DNA of 64,000 bases from Tissierella sp. Yu-01 (lineage in GTDB: Bacteria; Bacillota; Clostridia; Tissierellales; Tissierellaceae): contig NZ_CP120677.1 of the NCBI RefSeq assembly GCF_029537395.1, positions 1,922,001-1,986,000 of the forward strand. The letters are read 5' to 3'. The translations under genes were made by a program, and so were the position numbers. Numbering within the stretch: position 1 is the stretch's first letter; the number at the start of each line of letters is the position of its first letter. The notes beneath the pieces were generated by a model. That model searched no databases and had not been told where the DNA came from. It saw nothing but the letters and a program-made list of their open reading frames with translations. Below are positions 34,425 through 42,960 of this stretch, piece after piece.

Positions 34425-35381
34425 TTATTTTATTATATTAACAGGCCACGTTGGTTTTAAACCTGTTAAAACCTCATCAATCCCCATAGCTGCATGTATC
34501 CCCATCCTATCCATAGCCTCAACAGTTAAGGCACCATTATGTGGACTAAATATTAAATTATTCAATTCAAACAATGGATGGTTTGATACAGGGGGTTCTT
34601 GACACATTACATCAATTGCTGCTCCCTTAATTTGGTTAGAAGTTAATGCATCATAAAGGTCATCTTCATTCACTATCTCGCCTCTAGCACAATTTATTAA
34701 ATATGCAGTATTTTTCATAATTCTAAAAGCTTCACCATTAACAGTTCCTTTAGTCTCAGCTGTAGCAGGAATATGTAATGATATAAAATCAGCTTTCTTA
34801 TATACTTCATTAATATCATCTACTATTTCAATATTCTCAATTCTGTTGTCACTTGAGATGTATGGATCATATCCTATAACCTTCATTCCTAATCCATTAT
34901 AAGCTTTGCTTGCTACACTTCTTCCGATTCTACCTAAGCCTATTAACCCTAATACTTTGTTTTCAACCTCTATACTTTTGGTCCTATTACGTTCTTCCCA
35001 ATTGCCTTTCCTCACCTGATTATCCATATATGCAATATTTGACGCACATGCAAGAATCAAAGCTATTGTGTGCTCTGCTACCGAATTGCAATTTGCAACA
35101 GGTGCATTTGTTATTTGAATACCTAATTCAGTAGCTGAATTTATATCAATATTGTCTGTACCTGCTCCATATCTAGAAATAACTTTCAACTTTTTACCAG
35201 CTTCCATAACCTTTTTTGGATATAGTGCGGTTCTAGCTAATATCGCATCACAATCAACAACCTCTTTACAAATGGTTTCAACAGATGAGTCTGTTCCTAT
35301 TATTACTTCATATCCCCTTTTTACCAAATAATCTTTTCCTGCATCAGTAATATCTTGAGGAATTAAAACTTTAAAACTCAT
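34425..35381 (-). CDS. D-2-hydroxyacid dehydrogenase (phosphoglycerate dehydrogenase-like)
   Basis: The 318 residues begin SFKVLIPQDITDAGKDYLVK and have the NAD-binding LGLIGLGRIGRSVASKAYN, the catalytic arginine in LINCARGEIVNEDDLYDAL, the glutamate in QEPPV and the histidine in SPHNGALTVEAM. Relatives act on 3-phosphoglycerate, hydroxypyruvate or 2-hydroxyacids; no ACT or ASB regulatory domain follows, so it is the short form. The ATG at 35381 has AAGGAGTG upstream and is chosen over one seven codons earlier. It lies between glycerate kinase and tctC in the operon and probably handles an intermediate of sugar-acid breakdown. Confidence 0.83.
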   Translation of the reverse strand: MSFKVLIPQDITDAGKDYLVKRGYEVIIGTDSSVETICKEVVDCDAILARTALYPKKVMEAGKKLKVISRYGAGTDNIDINSATELGIQITNAPVANCNSVAEHTIALILACASNIAYMDNQVRKGNWEERNRTKSIEVENKVLGLIGLGRIGRSVASKAYNGLGMKVIGYDPYISSDNRIENIEIVDDINEVYKKADFISLHIPATAETKGTVNGEAFRIMKNTAYLINCARGEIVNEDDLYDALTSNQIKGAAIDVMCQEPPVSNHPLFELNNLIFSPHNGALTVEAMDRMGIHAAMGIDEVLTGLKPTWPVNIIK

Positions 35382-35403
35382 ATAATCACTCCTTACTAAC
35401 AAG

Positions 35404-36552
35404 TTATAAATTTATGAAAGTTCTATCTTGCATTTTATACATTCTCATAGCATTTGAAGCTGATTTTGTAATAAGCTCTTCTGCATTTGCCATAGCATAC
35501 TCTAATGTCATTGGTTTATTGATAATATCAATAATAGCATCTATACCATGTGAATACACTTCAGCAACTCCTTCTCCAATGCTACCTACTATAGCAATTA
35601 CTGGAACATTATATTTACCTGATCTCTTAGCTATCCCAACAGGTACCTTTCCAAATACAGATTGTCCATCTATTCGCCCTTCACCTGTAATAACTAAATC
35701 TGCATCAATCAAATAACTATCAATACCTGTTATATCTAATATTTTACTAATTCCCGGCTCTATACTTGCATTGCAAAATGCTATTAACCCTGCTCCAAGT
35801 CCTCCTGCAGCACCAGAACCGGGAATATTGCTTATATCTTTATTCGAAAAGTTTTTAAGCAATTTTGCATAATGTTGTAGATTCTCATCCAATTTTGTAA
35901 CCATATATTTATCCGCACCCTTTTGGGGGCCAAAAATATAGGCTGCACCCGTAGGACCGTATAATGGATTATCAACATCAGACATGGCAATTATCTCAGT
36001 ATCTTTAAGTAATGGATGAACATTGGCAGAATCAATTTCTTTTATTTCCGCTAGCTCTCCCCCGCCAAAACTAATTTCTTTACCACTTTTATCTTTAAAT
36101 GAAAATCCCAAGGCTTGAGCCATACCAACTCCCCCATCGTTAGTACTTGAACCTCCAAGCCCTACTAGAATCTTCCTTAGCCCCTTCTCCATAGCATCCT
36201 TTATTAATTCACCAGTTCCATATGTAGTGGTAATCAACGGATTTAGCTCGTTTTGGTTTATTAATGTAATCCCAGAGGCCGAAGCCATTTCAATAACAGC
36301 AAACTCATCATGAATTACTCCATACTTTGCTGTTATTTGATGACCTAAAGGATTTAAAACTTGGATTTCTTCATATCTTCCACCTGTACTATTTACTAGA
36401 GCATCTACCGTCCCTTCTCCTCCGTCAGCAACGGGTATTTTTATAATTTCTGCATCATCATAAACTTCCCTAATCCCTTTTTCAATTGCATTTGCAACTT
36501 CTATTGAGGAACAGCTCCCCTTATATGAATCAGACGCAATTATAATTTTCAT
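35404..36552 (-). CDS. garK: Glycerate 2-kinase (GarK/GlxK family)
   Basis: The 382 residues match the bacterial glycerate kinase type I: IIIASDSYKGSCSSIEVANAI at the start, VADGGEGTVDALVNSTGG, EMASASGITLINQNELNPL, and further GLGGSSTNDGGVGMAQALGF and GSGAAGGLGAGLIAF. It phosphorylates D-glycerate to 2-phosphoglycerate with ATP. This is the usual last step after tartronate semialdehyde reductase. I start at ATG 36552, seven bases after AGGAGAGG. It is the first gene of the operon running from here to 26094, downstream of the regulator gene at 36718-37851. Confidence 0.9.
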   Translation of the reverse strand: MKIIIASDSYKGSCSSIEVANAIEKGIREVYDDAEIIKIPVADGGEGTVDALVNSTGGRYEEIQVLNPLGHQITAKYGVIHDEFAVIEMASASGITLINQNELNPLITTTYGTGELIKDAMEKGLRKILVGLGGSSTNDGGVGMAQALGFSFKDKSGKEISFGGGELAEIKEIDSANVHPLLKDTEIIAMSDVDNPLYGPTGAAYIFGPQKGADKYMVTKLDENLQHYAKLLKNFSNKDISNIPGSGAAGGLGAGLIAFCNASIEPGISKILDITGIDSYLIDADLVITGEGRIDGQSVFGKVPVGIAKRSGKYNVPVIAIVGSIGEGVAEVYSHGIDAIIDIINKPMTLEYAMANAEELITKSASNAMRMYKMQDRTFINL

Positions 36553-36582
36553 TAGCATCCCTCTCCTGTTATACATAAATCT

Positions 36583-36596
36583 TGAAAACGTTTCTT
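36583..36596. promoter_or_regulatory. Possible catabolite (CcpA) site
   Basis: TGAAAACGTTTCTT matches 11 of 14 positions of the cre consensus as I remember it. It lies 30-45 bases upstream of the glycerate kinase start. Confidence 0.3.
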
Positions 36597-36695
36597 AGGC
36601 ACCTATCATAAGTTTATTATTTATTTAACAAGATATCTATGTTATGTATACCAATACTTAAAGCGATTCCAAATACTATTTTAGTACATATAACA

Positions 36696-36722
36696 AATCC
36701 CGAGATTAATCTCGGGATTATT
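36696..36722 (-). terminator. Hairpin after the CdaR-like regulator gene
   Basis: AATCCCGAGATT and AATCTCGGGATT pair perfectly; the stop codon of the regulator is at its edge. On the minus strand the T tail is weak (ATTTGTT). It would partly insulate the regulator from the operon. Confidence 0.6.
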
Positions 36723-37851
36723 TTTTTAGTTTATATAAAATAAAAGCTATTTGTAATACTGCTATGTCACTAAGTACTCTTGGGTCATAACCAGTAAGCT
36801 CACGCAATTTATTTAGCCTATATTGTAGAGTATTCTTATGAATAAACAATTCGTCAGAAGTTTTATTGATTGAACCATTGTGTTTCACCAATGTACTAAA
36901 TATTAGCATATATTCATCAATCTGATCTGTCTCCATTTGATTAAATACCTTACTTAGATATTTGTCAGATGATTCTTTTGTGATATCATCAATTAAAAGA
37001 CCTATATCCATATTCTTATAATAAATTAAGTTACTCCTGTTGTAGATAACAGCTAAGTCTAATGCCTTCTTTGCTTCTATATAGGATTTTTTTATTTCCT
37101 TTGAATTATTGCTAATATCGCCAATTCCGAAAAATATCTTCCCGTCATAAATCCTTTTGACGTTTTCCATAATATTGTTAATTATTCGCTCAATATTGCT
37201 TTGGGATATAATTTTTAATATCATAATAAAATCTGTACTATTTTGAACTATTAAGTTCTGTAGATCTTTATCTATATTATTTCTGAATATCTTTAAAATA
37301 CTTTTATTAACATTTGGAGTCAAAAGTGCTTCTCTATCATCCACGTCTAAAAGTCTAGCTACAACAACGACTCTTGGAATACTTATCTTAATATTTAGCA
37401 ATTCGCCCCTCAACAAAAGAGTCTTCTCGTCGCTATTACTTCTAAATAATAATTCCTCTATGAATTGTCTTTTACTTTCTCGTTCAATACTTTCCTGCTC
37501 CTTGATATACTCTTCTCTTATCAGAATTTCGGTCATCCTTTGAATAATTTGTCCATATTTCTCTACTTCTTCTTTATCCCCCGTAATCCCAATTACACCA
37601 ACAATCTCATTCTCAAAATAAACTGGTAGATTTATGCCTTTTTTAGCTCCTTCATATTGCTCGTCATATCGTATAATAAGATCATTATTACGCTCAATAA
37701 CCTTCTTTGCCCCACCATGGTATTGTCCTATCCTTGATTTATCTGTACTTGCAATAATTGTGCTATTCGTATCAAAGTAATTTATATCCTGGTTTATAAT
37801 TTTTTTCATTTCCTCTACTATACTTTGCGCTACACCTTTAGAAACATTCAT
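36718..37851 (-). CDS. cdaR: CdaR-family sugar diacid regulator
   Basis: The 377 residues start with the sugar diacid recognition domain (VAQSIVEEMKKIINQDINYF, then GINLPVYFENEIVGVIGITG). A GGDEF-like middle region follows, and the C-terminal PucR-type helix-turn-helix has SINKTSDELFIHKNTLQYRL and LTGYDPRVLSD. CdaR activates glucarate/galactarate and glycerate genes in response to diacids or glycerate. Its position just upstream of garK in the same direction supports that role here. The start has GGGGGTGA before it. Confidence 0.88.
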   Translation of the reverse strand: MNVSKGVAQSIVEEMKKIINQDINYFDTNSTIIASTDKSRIGQYHGGAKKVIERNNDLIIRYDEQYEGAKKGINLPVYFENEIVGVIGITGDKEEVEKYGQIIQRMTEILIREEYIKEQESIERESKRQFIEELLFRSNSDEKTLLLRGELLNIKISIPRVVVVARLLDVDDREALLTPNVNKSILKIFRNNIDKDLQNLIVQNSTDFIMILKIISQSNIERIINNIMENVKRIYDGKIFFGIGDISNNSKEIKKSYIEAKKALDLAVIYNRSNLIYYKNMDIGLLIDDITKESSDKYLSKVFNQMETDQIDEYMLIFSTLVKHNGSINKTSDELFIHKNTLQYRLNKLRELTGYDPRVLSDIAVLQIAFILYKLKK

Positions 37852-37915
37852 TAAATCACCCCCAAATTACTTTTGCTGTTAAGAAAAATATATAACATCG
37901 ATAATATTTATGCAA

Positions 37916-37943
37916 ATAAAAAAGGTGAGCAGGACTCACCTTT
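37916..37943 (-). terminator. Terminator of the HicB-like gene
   Basis: AAAGGTGAG (37921-37929) pairs with CTCACCTTT (37935-37943). On the minus strand T-rich sequence follows the stem. Confidence 0.75.
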
Positions 37944-37968
37944 CCTTTGATTAATATTAATCTACATA

Positions 37969-38319
37969 TTAACCACTATATTTACTTAGTAGATATAAGC
38001 AATATTGATTCATACTAATGCCCTCTTTTTTAGACCTTTCTGCCAATTCCATGTGTAGTGATTTAGGAATTCTTAATTTAAACTGTCCCGAATAATTTTC
38101 TACTGAATTTGGTTCAGGTACTTCATACTCACTTTCTAATGCAGCTATTATCCATTCCTTTTTTGCATCCTCAATATGTTGAATACCTTCTTCTAATGTA
38201 TTTGCAACTGTAATGCAACCTTTTAAATCGGGTATGGATACAACATACCCATCTTCCTCTTCTTCTTTTACAATTTCAATTTTATAGTTTAAGTTCATAT
38301 AATATTCTAAGTCCTTCAT
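37969..38319 (-). CDS. HicB-family antitoxin, orphan
   Basis: The 116 residues have the HicB-like partial RNase-H fold (YKIEIVKEEEEDGYVVSIPDLKGC, then ANTLEEGIQHIEDAKKEWI). A ribbon-helix-helix DNA-binding end follows (GQFKLRIPKSLHMELAERSK, GISMNQYCLYLLSKY). In complete pairs HicA, an RNA-cleaving toxin, is encoded next to it. None is recognisable upstream or downstream within 200 bases, so it appears to be an orphan. Alternatively it regulates another promoter. AGGAGG is in place. Confidence 0.85.
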   Translation of the reverse strand: MKDLEYYMNLNYKIEIVKEEEEDGYVVSIPDLKGCITVANTLEEGIQHIEDAKKEWIIAALESEYEVPEPNSVENYSGQFKLRIPKSLHMELAERSKKEGISMNQYCLYLLSKYSG

Positions 38320-38454
38320 TTATTTTCCTCCTAACTCTCAATGATATCTCATACCATCTTTATGTACGTTATTTTAATAGGTTCATTTTTAGGTACAGTA
38401 ATTGGAGGTTTTTTCCCACTTAGACATTTGAAACACCTCTTTATAATAATTAAA

Positions 38455-38478
38455 GTTGACACCACATATGGTGTCAAC
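38455..38478 (-). terminator. Hairpin after arsC
   Basis: GTTGACACCA (38455-38464) pairs perfectly with TGGTGTCAAC (38469-38478) around CATA. It lies about 40 bases after the arsC stop; T-rich sequence follows on the minus strand. An operator role for the downstream gene is the other reading. Confidence 0.55.
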
Positions 38479-38515
38479 TATGTAATAATATTATATTTGT
38501 AATTTTTAACGACAC

Positions 38516-38917
38516 TTATAATTCATTATTCTCTACTCTTCTAATTAATGCCTCTACCTTTTCCTTAATTAAATCTCTAGTAATTCTATATCCTTCGATT
38601 GGACCGCCTGATGGGTCATCTAAGCCCCAGTCTTCACTGTGACTGTTTGGTATAAAAGGACAGACTACATTACAACCCATGGTGATTAATATATCTACTT
38701 CTTCAGGGATATCTGACAATAGCTTAGGATAGTGACCTCTCATATCTACACCAGATTCTTCCATTACCTGCACAGCCAATGGTTTCACTTCATGATAATT
38801 TTCAGTTCCTGCTGAATAAACTTCTAACACTTCACTACCTAATTTTTTAGCCCATCCCTCTGCCATTTGTGAACGACATGAGTTATGAACACAAATAAAT
38901 GCAACCTTTTTCTTCAT
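38516..38917 (-). CDS. arsC: Arsenate reductase, thioredoxin-coupled
   Basis: The 133 residues match the low-molecular-weight phosphatase type ArsC: FICVHNSCRSQMAEGWAKK is the P-loop with the catalytic cysteine near residue 10, and ITMGCNVVCPF gives the two resolving cysteines near 82 and 89. DWGLDDPSGGP is the conserved aspartate loop. It reduces arsenate to arsenite using thioredoxin. It is the last gene of an arsRDAC operon, with AGGAGG before the start. Normal length and all key residues are present. Confidence 0.93.
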   Translation of the reverse strand: MKKKVAFICVHNSCRSQMAEGWAKKLGSEVLEVYSAGTENYHEVKPLAVQVMEESGVDMRGHYPKLLSDIPEEVDILITMGCNVVCPFIPNSHSEDWGLDDPSGGPIEGYRITRDLIKEKVEALIRRVENNEL

Positions 38918-38990
38918 AAATTTGCCTCCTGTTAATCTCTACTAGAGAACCAGAGTTTAGTATTATTAGTTATTTTAACTAAGATAAACT

Positions 38991-40736
38991 CTAGTTTAAA
39001 ATCTCACTTAGATTTTCTCCTTTTAAATCCTGTTGGGACAATTTTATTACTGCAAAATTTCCCTTAGATATATCATTTACCTTATTTATCCATTGTATTT
39101 CATTACTTGCCTTTGCTCTTAAAATCTCATTAGTAGTATTTGTTGCGTATAAACTAGAGTTTATAACCCACCATTTACTGAATATTTCAGCTCTGTCTAA
39201 ATCCTCTTGAAGTCTCTTAGCTTCATAGAAAGGTGTTGCTTCGGCTAAAGTTACTATAATTACTTCGGTTAAATTATCGTTTTTTAGTTTTGGTAGAAGA
39301 TTTTTAACTGATTCAGGTATATCTCCCTTAGTACGAGCTATTTCTTTATTATAGCTTTGTGTAGATTCCAATAACAATAATGTATGACCAGTTGGCGCAG
39401 TATCAATAACTACTACTTCATCCTTTGAACGCTCTACAATTTCAGCAAATGCCCTAAATACAGCTATTTCTTGAGTACAAGGGCTCCTTAAATCCTCTTC
39501 TATATAGGCTATATCATCTTCACTCATAGTTTCTCTAGCCTTACTCAATACTTCATCTTGATATTTTTCTAATTCCTTTTTCTCATCAATTCTACTTAAA
39601 GTAATTCCAAAGCTTTCATCTATTACAAATCCAATGTGTGCTGCTGGGTCTGTAGTTGTTAAGTGAACTTTCTTACCCCTTTTAGCCAGCTCCATTGCAA
39701 TTGTTGCTGCTATAGTAGTTTTACCTACTCCACCTTTACCCATGGTGAATATTACCTTTTTATTTGAATTATATAAATCATCAATTACATTATTCAAAGA
39801 TGGTATATTGTTCAAATCAAGTTTGTCTTCAATGTGTTTAACTTCCCCACTGTTAAAGAAGGCTCTTACATTTTCTATACCTGTTATGTTATATGGTCTT
39901 AATGGTAATTCATATATTTCAAGATTTTTAAGATATTCAGTTATATTTCCTATAACACTTTGTTGCTTACTATAGATTTTTTCTGATAACTGGTCATCAT
40001 GAGATTGTAATACTCCGTTTATAATTAGAAGTTGATTGTTTATGCCAATATCCTGAAGCTCTTTTGAAGCTCTTTCGGCCTCACTTAAGGCTGATTCTTC
40101 CGATCTTGAAATCAATATAAGAGTAGTCTTCTCCTTATCAGCTAGGTTTTCAACTGCATTTTTATATATATCCTTTTTATCTTCTAGCCCTGATAGTTGG
40201 CCAAGACATGAAGCACCATGTGTACTCTCACTTATGAAGTTAGACCAAGCAGATGGTAATTGTAACATTCTTAAAGTATGACCTGTTGGTGCAGTATCGA
40301 AAATTATATGGTCATATTCTTCAGCTGCTCTTTTATCAGTAATAAATCCCGAAAATTCATTAAAAGCAGCAATTTCAATCGTACATGAACCTGATAATTG
40401 TTCTTCCATATTCTGAATGACTACATCGGGAAGTTTTCCTCTATAAGGTGCTATTACACTTTCTTTATATTCTTCTGCAGCAGCTTCTGGTTCGAAATTT
40501 GCTACTGTAAGATTTGGTACTTCCTTGACTTTAACTCCCTTATTATCTAATTCAGTTTCAAACACATCCTGTAAATTTGAAGCTGGATCTGTACTTACAA
40601 GCATTATTTTTTTCCCGCTATCTGCTAAAGCAACTGCTATAGCACAAGCAGTTGAAGTTTTACCTACTCCTCCTTTACCTGTAAAGAACAAGTATTTAGT
40701 TAAATCAATTTCATTTAATTTAAATTCCTTATACAT
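38991..40736 (-). CDS. arsA: Arsenite efflux ATPase ArsA
   Basis: The 581 residues contain two homologous halves. Each has a P-loop (FFTGKGGVGKTSTACA near residue 20; FTMGKGGVGKTTIAAT near 335) and the DTAPTGHTLR/L switch motif near 146 and 450. Cysteines in SGSCTIEIA and SPCTQEIAV are the arsenite-sensing thiols of the two halves. ArsA drives arsenite out through ArsB or Acr3. The partner permease is not encoded in this window. ArsD and ArsR precede it. Confidence 0.93.
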   Translation of the reverse strand: MYKEFKLNEIDLTKYLFFTGKGGVGKTSTACAIAVALADSGKKIMLVSTDPASNLQDVFETELDNKGVKVKEVPNLTVANFEPEAAAEEYKESVIAPYRGKLPDVVIQNMEEQLSGSCTIEIAAFNEFSGFITDKRAAEEYDHIIFDTAPTGHTLRMLQLPSAWSNFISESTHGASCLGQLSGLEDKKDIYKNAVENLADKEKTTLILISRSEESALSEAERASKELQDIGINNQLLIINGVLQSHDDQLSEKIYSKQQSVIGNITEYLKNLEIYELPLRPYNITGIENVRAFFNSGEVKHIEDKLDLNNIPSLNNVIDDLYNSNKKVIFTMGKGGVGKTTIAATIAMELAKRGKKVHLTTTDPAAHIGFVIDESFGITLSRIDEKKELEKYQDEVLSKARETMSEDDIAYIEEDLRSPCTQEIAVFRAFAEIVERSKDEVVVIDTAPTGHTLLLLESTQSYNKEIARTKGDIPESVKNLLPKLKNDNLTEVIIVTLAEATPFYEAKRLQEDLDRAEIFSKWWVINSSLYATNTTNEILRAKASNEIQWINKVNDISKGNFAVIKLSQQDLKGENLSEILN

Positions 40737-40752
40737 ATTAGCCTCCTAACTT

Positions 40753-41139
40753 TTAGCAGCAGCCATTACCACCGCAGCAATTGTTATTTGCTTTCTTTTC
40801 TTTTTTGGCTCTTAATTCAGACATTATATATCCCTTAGGAATCTCAAGTAACTCTACAAATTCACTATTAGTTGGATATTCCTTTGTTTTAACTACTTCT
40901 CCATCTAACATTGTAATAGGAAGAATATCAACTCCCTTATCATTTAGAAGCTTATTTACTATCTTATTATCAATAAATGCTTTTGGATTGCTAGTAAGAT
41001 TATGTCTTTCAACCTTTACTCCTTTTTTGTCCAGTCTATTTAATATGGTAGCTACTCTTAATAAATTTTTATCTACTGAAGGACCACATACTCCTGTAGA
41101 ACAACACATTGCAGGATCAAAAATAACCATTTGTTTCAT
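40753..41139 (-). CDS. arsD: Arsenite metallochaperone ArsD
   Basis: The 128 residues show DPAMCCSTGVCGPSVD, with the three cysteines (12, 13, 18) that bind arsenite, and a C-terminal NNNCCGGNGCC, two more vicinal pairs. The thioredoxin-like fold is suggested by the middle part. ArsD delivers arsenite to ArsA and can repress weakly. It lies between arsR and arsA with 16-27 base gaps. The cysteine set at the end is also seen in other clostridial ArsD proteins. Confidence 0.92.
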   Translation of the reverse strand: MKQMVIFDPAMCCSTGVCGPSVDKNLLRVATILNRLDKKGVKVERHNLTSNPKAFIDNKIVNKLLNDKGVDILPITMLDGEVVKTKEYPTNSEFVELLEIPKGYIMSELRAKKEKKANNNCCGGNGCC

Positions 41140-41166
41140 GATATCTCTCCTTTTTTAATTTTTTTA

Positions 41167-41490
41167 TTATTTACATTCTTTATGTCTTATTTCTTTACAA
41201 ATACAGTCCTCTGATTCATTAAACACATCCATTAACAGCTTTATTATCTTATTGCATTCAATCATATCTAGTGAATAATAGCTCCAAAGTCCATCCTTTC
41301 TTACTTTGACAAGACCAGCATCCGTCAACACCTTCATATGGTGCGAAAGGGTTGGTTGAGTAAAATCAAAATAGTCTAATATATCACAAGCACATTGCTC
41401 ACCGCAGGATAATATATCGATTATCTTCAATCTATTTGGGTCGGATATTACCTTAAGTACTTTAGCACTCTCATCATAGCTTGTTTGCAA
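41167..41490 (-). CDS. arsR: Arsenite-responsive repressor ArsR
   Basis: The 107 residues have a winged-helix SmtB/ArsR fold. ILSCGEQCACDILDYF holds the metal-sensing cysteines at the start of the third helix, and QPTLSHHMKVLTDAGLVKVR is the recognition helix. A further pair of Cys at the end (EDCICKEI) may contribute. It represses the operon until arsenite binds. AGGAGGTATG stands before the start. It is the first gene of arsRDAC; an operator and promoter are visible just upstream. Confidence 0.92.
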   Translation of the reverse strand: MQTSYDESAKVLKVISDPNRLKIIDILSCGEQCACDILDYFDFTQPTLSHHMKVLTDAGLVKVRKDGLWSYYSLDMIECNKIIKLLMDVFNESEDCICKEIRHKECK

Positions 41491-41518
41491 ACGTCATACC
41501 TCCTCTAAATATCATTAC

Positions 41519-41572
41519 ATTGATGAATATCTATCTACTTATCAATATAGACCTTTATCTATGTATTGTCAA
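41519..41572 (-). promoter_or_regulatory. Promoter and ArsR operator of arsRDAC
   Basis: On the minus strand TTGACA (41572-41567) and TATATT (41549-41544) are exactly 17 bases apart. The arms TTGAT (41520-41524) and ATCAA (41541-41545) are inverted around the -10 and start region, matching the expected ArsR operator type. Confidence 0.7.
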
Positions 41573-41590
41573 TAACAAATTTAACCCATA

Positions 41591-41635
41591 AAAAAACAAA
41601 GAGCTTATATAGTATTTTAAGCTCTTTGTTTTTTT
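41591..41635 (-). terminator. Terminator hairpin downstream of the ATP-grasp gene
   Basis: AAACAAAGAGCTT and AAGCTCTTTGTTT pair perfectly and are flanked by A and T runs on both strands. It lies 30 bases after the stop at 41667 and just upstream of the ars promoter. Confidence 0.8.
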
Positions 41636-41666
41636 GATTGAATCCTTTAAGTTATATTAAATAAAA

Positions 41667-42854
41667 TTATTCTTTTCCTAATACCCTTCTAAATACTTTG
41701 CTAGCTATTGTACCTACAAAGTATAATCCCGGGCCTGGATCTTCCCAACTCCAAGTGGAATGAACTTTCTTAAATGTATTATCCTTGATAATCTTTCCTA
41801 AGGACATCTGGCCTGATTTTAAGTATCCTCTAATAGCAAATAAGTCCTCATACATATAGTGGAATACATATCCTGTTTCATATTCTACACTCTTAGGCTC
41901 AGGCAATTTATCTGTCATTTCCAGGTAGGCTATATAAGGAAAGTTTAGCCCTGACTTATAAAGCATTTCATTAAAGTTTATAGTTCGTACATTTACTTCA
42001 ATTAAATATATTACGCCAGTATTTACATCCCGTTTTAGCTCAATTTCAGCAAAGCCTTTAAATCCTATAGCTTCGAGAAACGGCTTACAAATATCATGTA
42101 ATTCAGGTATCCATGATTGTTTAGCATAGGTTGATGCACCAAAGTTATTTGGCCATTGTCTAATTTTATAGGCAGATGTATAATGAGTAACCTTTGAATC
42201 CTGATTTAGATATGCATCATAACAATAACAATTTTCTTCTGGTCCTGGAATAATTCTTTGAATAGTAATTCCATGTCCATCTTTATGTATCATATTTACC
42301 TTGTCAATCAATTCTTCTTCTGAATTAATAATGAATACCTTTCTTCTATAAGCTTTTACAAAGGAAGCAGAATCCATTGGCTTTATAATACATGGATATT
42401 TTATTTCATCCCTAACACGCTCAATTAGATTTTCTTCCTTAGAATTTATAGTCTCCGGTACCTTTACCCCATGCTTATGGCATAATAAACTCATCCTATA
42501 TTTGTCCATTACCTCAGTCCAAAATCCTTTTCTGTCCATTGGGAATAGATAGTGCTCCTTTAATTCATCAAAATATTTATCAATGAATTCAACATAAGGA
42601 TCAGCACCCGGATATAAAACAGGTTTTTTATCTTGCTTTTTAGAAAAATCTATTAAAAAATTCAGTAATCCTTCTGGGTTTTCCTTATAATGTGGTGCAA
42701 GGTGTTTTTCACTTAAATACTTTGATTTAGCTCCATATCGGCTCTCCTCACTATAATCCACCGCTACAACATGAACTCCTTCTCTACCCAAACATCTAAT
42801 AATACTCAAGCCCACATAATAATTTGCTCCTAAAACCACTGCCTTATTTCTCAT
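41667..42854 (-). CDS. ATP-grasp carboxylate-amine ligase
   Basis: The 395 residues have an N-terminal Rossmann-like pre-ATP-grasp domain (KAVVLGANYYVGLSIIRCLG), then an ATP-grasp fold. YPCIIKPMDSASFVKAYRRK binds the nucleotide, and FAEIELKRDVNTGVIYLIEVN holds the metal-binding Glu and Asn. The C-terminal part has YMYEDLFAIRGYLKSGQM. Relatives include D-aspartate ligase and carbamoyl-phosphate-synthase-like proteins. The substrates are not told. It may join an amino acid to a carboxylate on cell-wall or secondary metabolites. The gene stands alone. Confidence 0.78.
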   Translation of the reverse strand: MRNKAVVLGANYYVGLSIIRCLGREGVHVVAVDYSEESRYGAKSKYLSEKHLAPHYKENPEGLLNFLIDFSKKQDKKPVLYPGADPYVEFIDKYFDELKEHYLFPMDRKGFWTEVMDKYRMSLLCHKHGVKVPETINSKEENLIERVRDEIKYPCIIKPMDSASFVKAYRRKVFIINSEEELIDKVNMIHKDGHGITIQRIIPGPEENCYCYDAYLNQDSKVTHYTSAYKIRQWPNNFGASTYAKQSWIPELHDICKPFLEAIGFKGFAEIELKRDVNTGVIYLIEVNVRTINFNEMLYKSGLNFPYIAYLEMTDKLPEPKSVEYETGYVFHYMYEDLFAIRGYLKSGQMSLGKIIKDNTFKKVHSTWSWEDPGPGLYFVGTIASKVFRRVLGKE

Positions 42855-42894
42855 TTGTAAACACCACCTTATTTAAGAAATTAATATTAATTAA

Positions 42895-42920
42895 GCAATA
42901 ATTGCAATAATTGCAATATC
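42895..42920. repeat. Short tandem repeat GCAATAATT
   Basis: The 9-base unit occurs 2.6 times head to tail between the ATP-grasp and helicase genes. It is nearly palindromic. Confidence 0.6.
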
Positions 42921-42960
42921 TTAGCCTAATTATACCATATTTATATATTATTAATACATA

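Noticed and set aside
38320-38515. Open minus-strand stretch upstream of the HicB gene that could be a HicA remnant
   Set aside because: The short reading (ending KNEPIKITYIKMV) lacks the HicA glycine-rich and histidine motif, so I could not support it.
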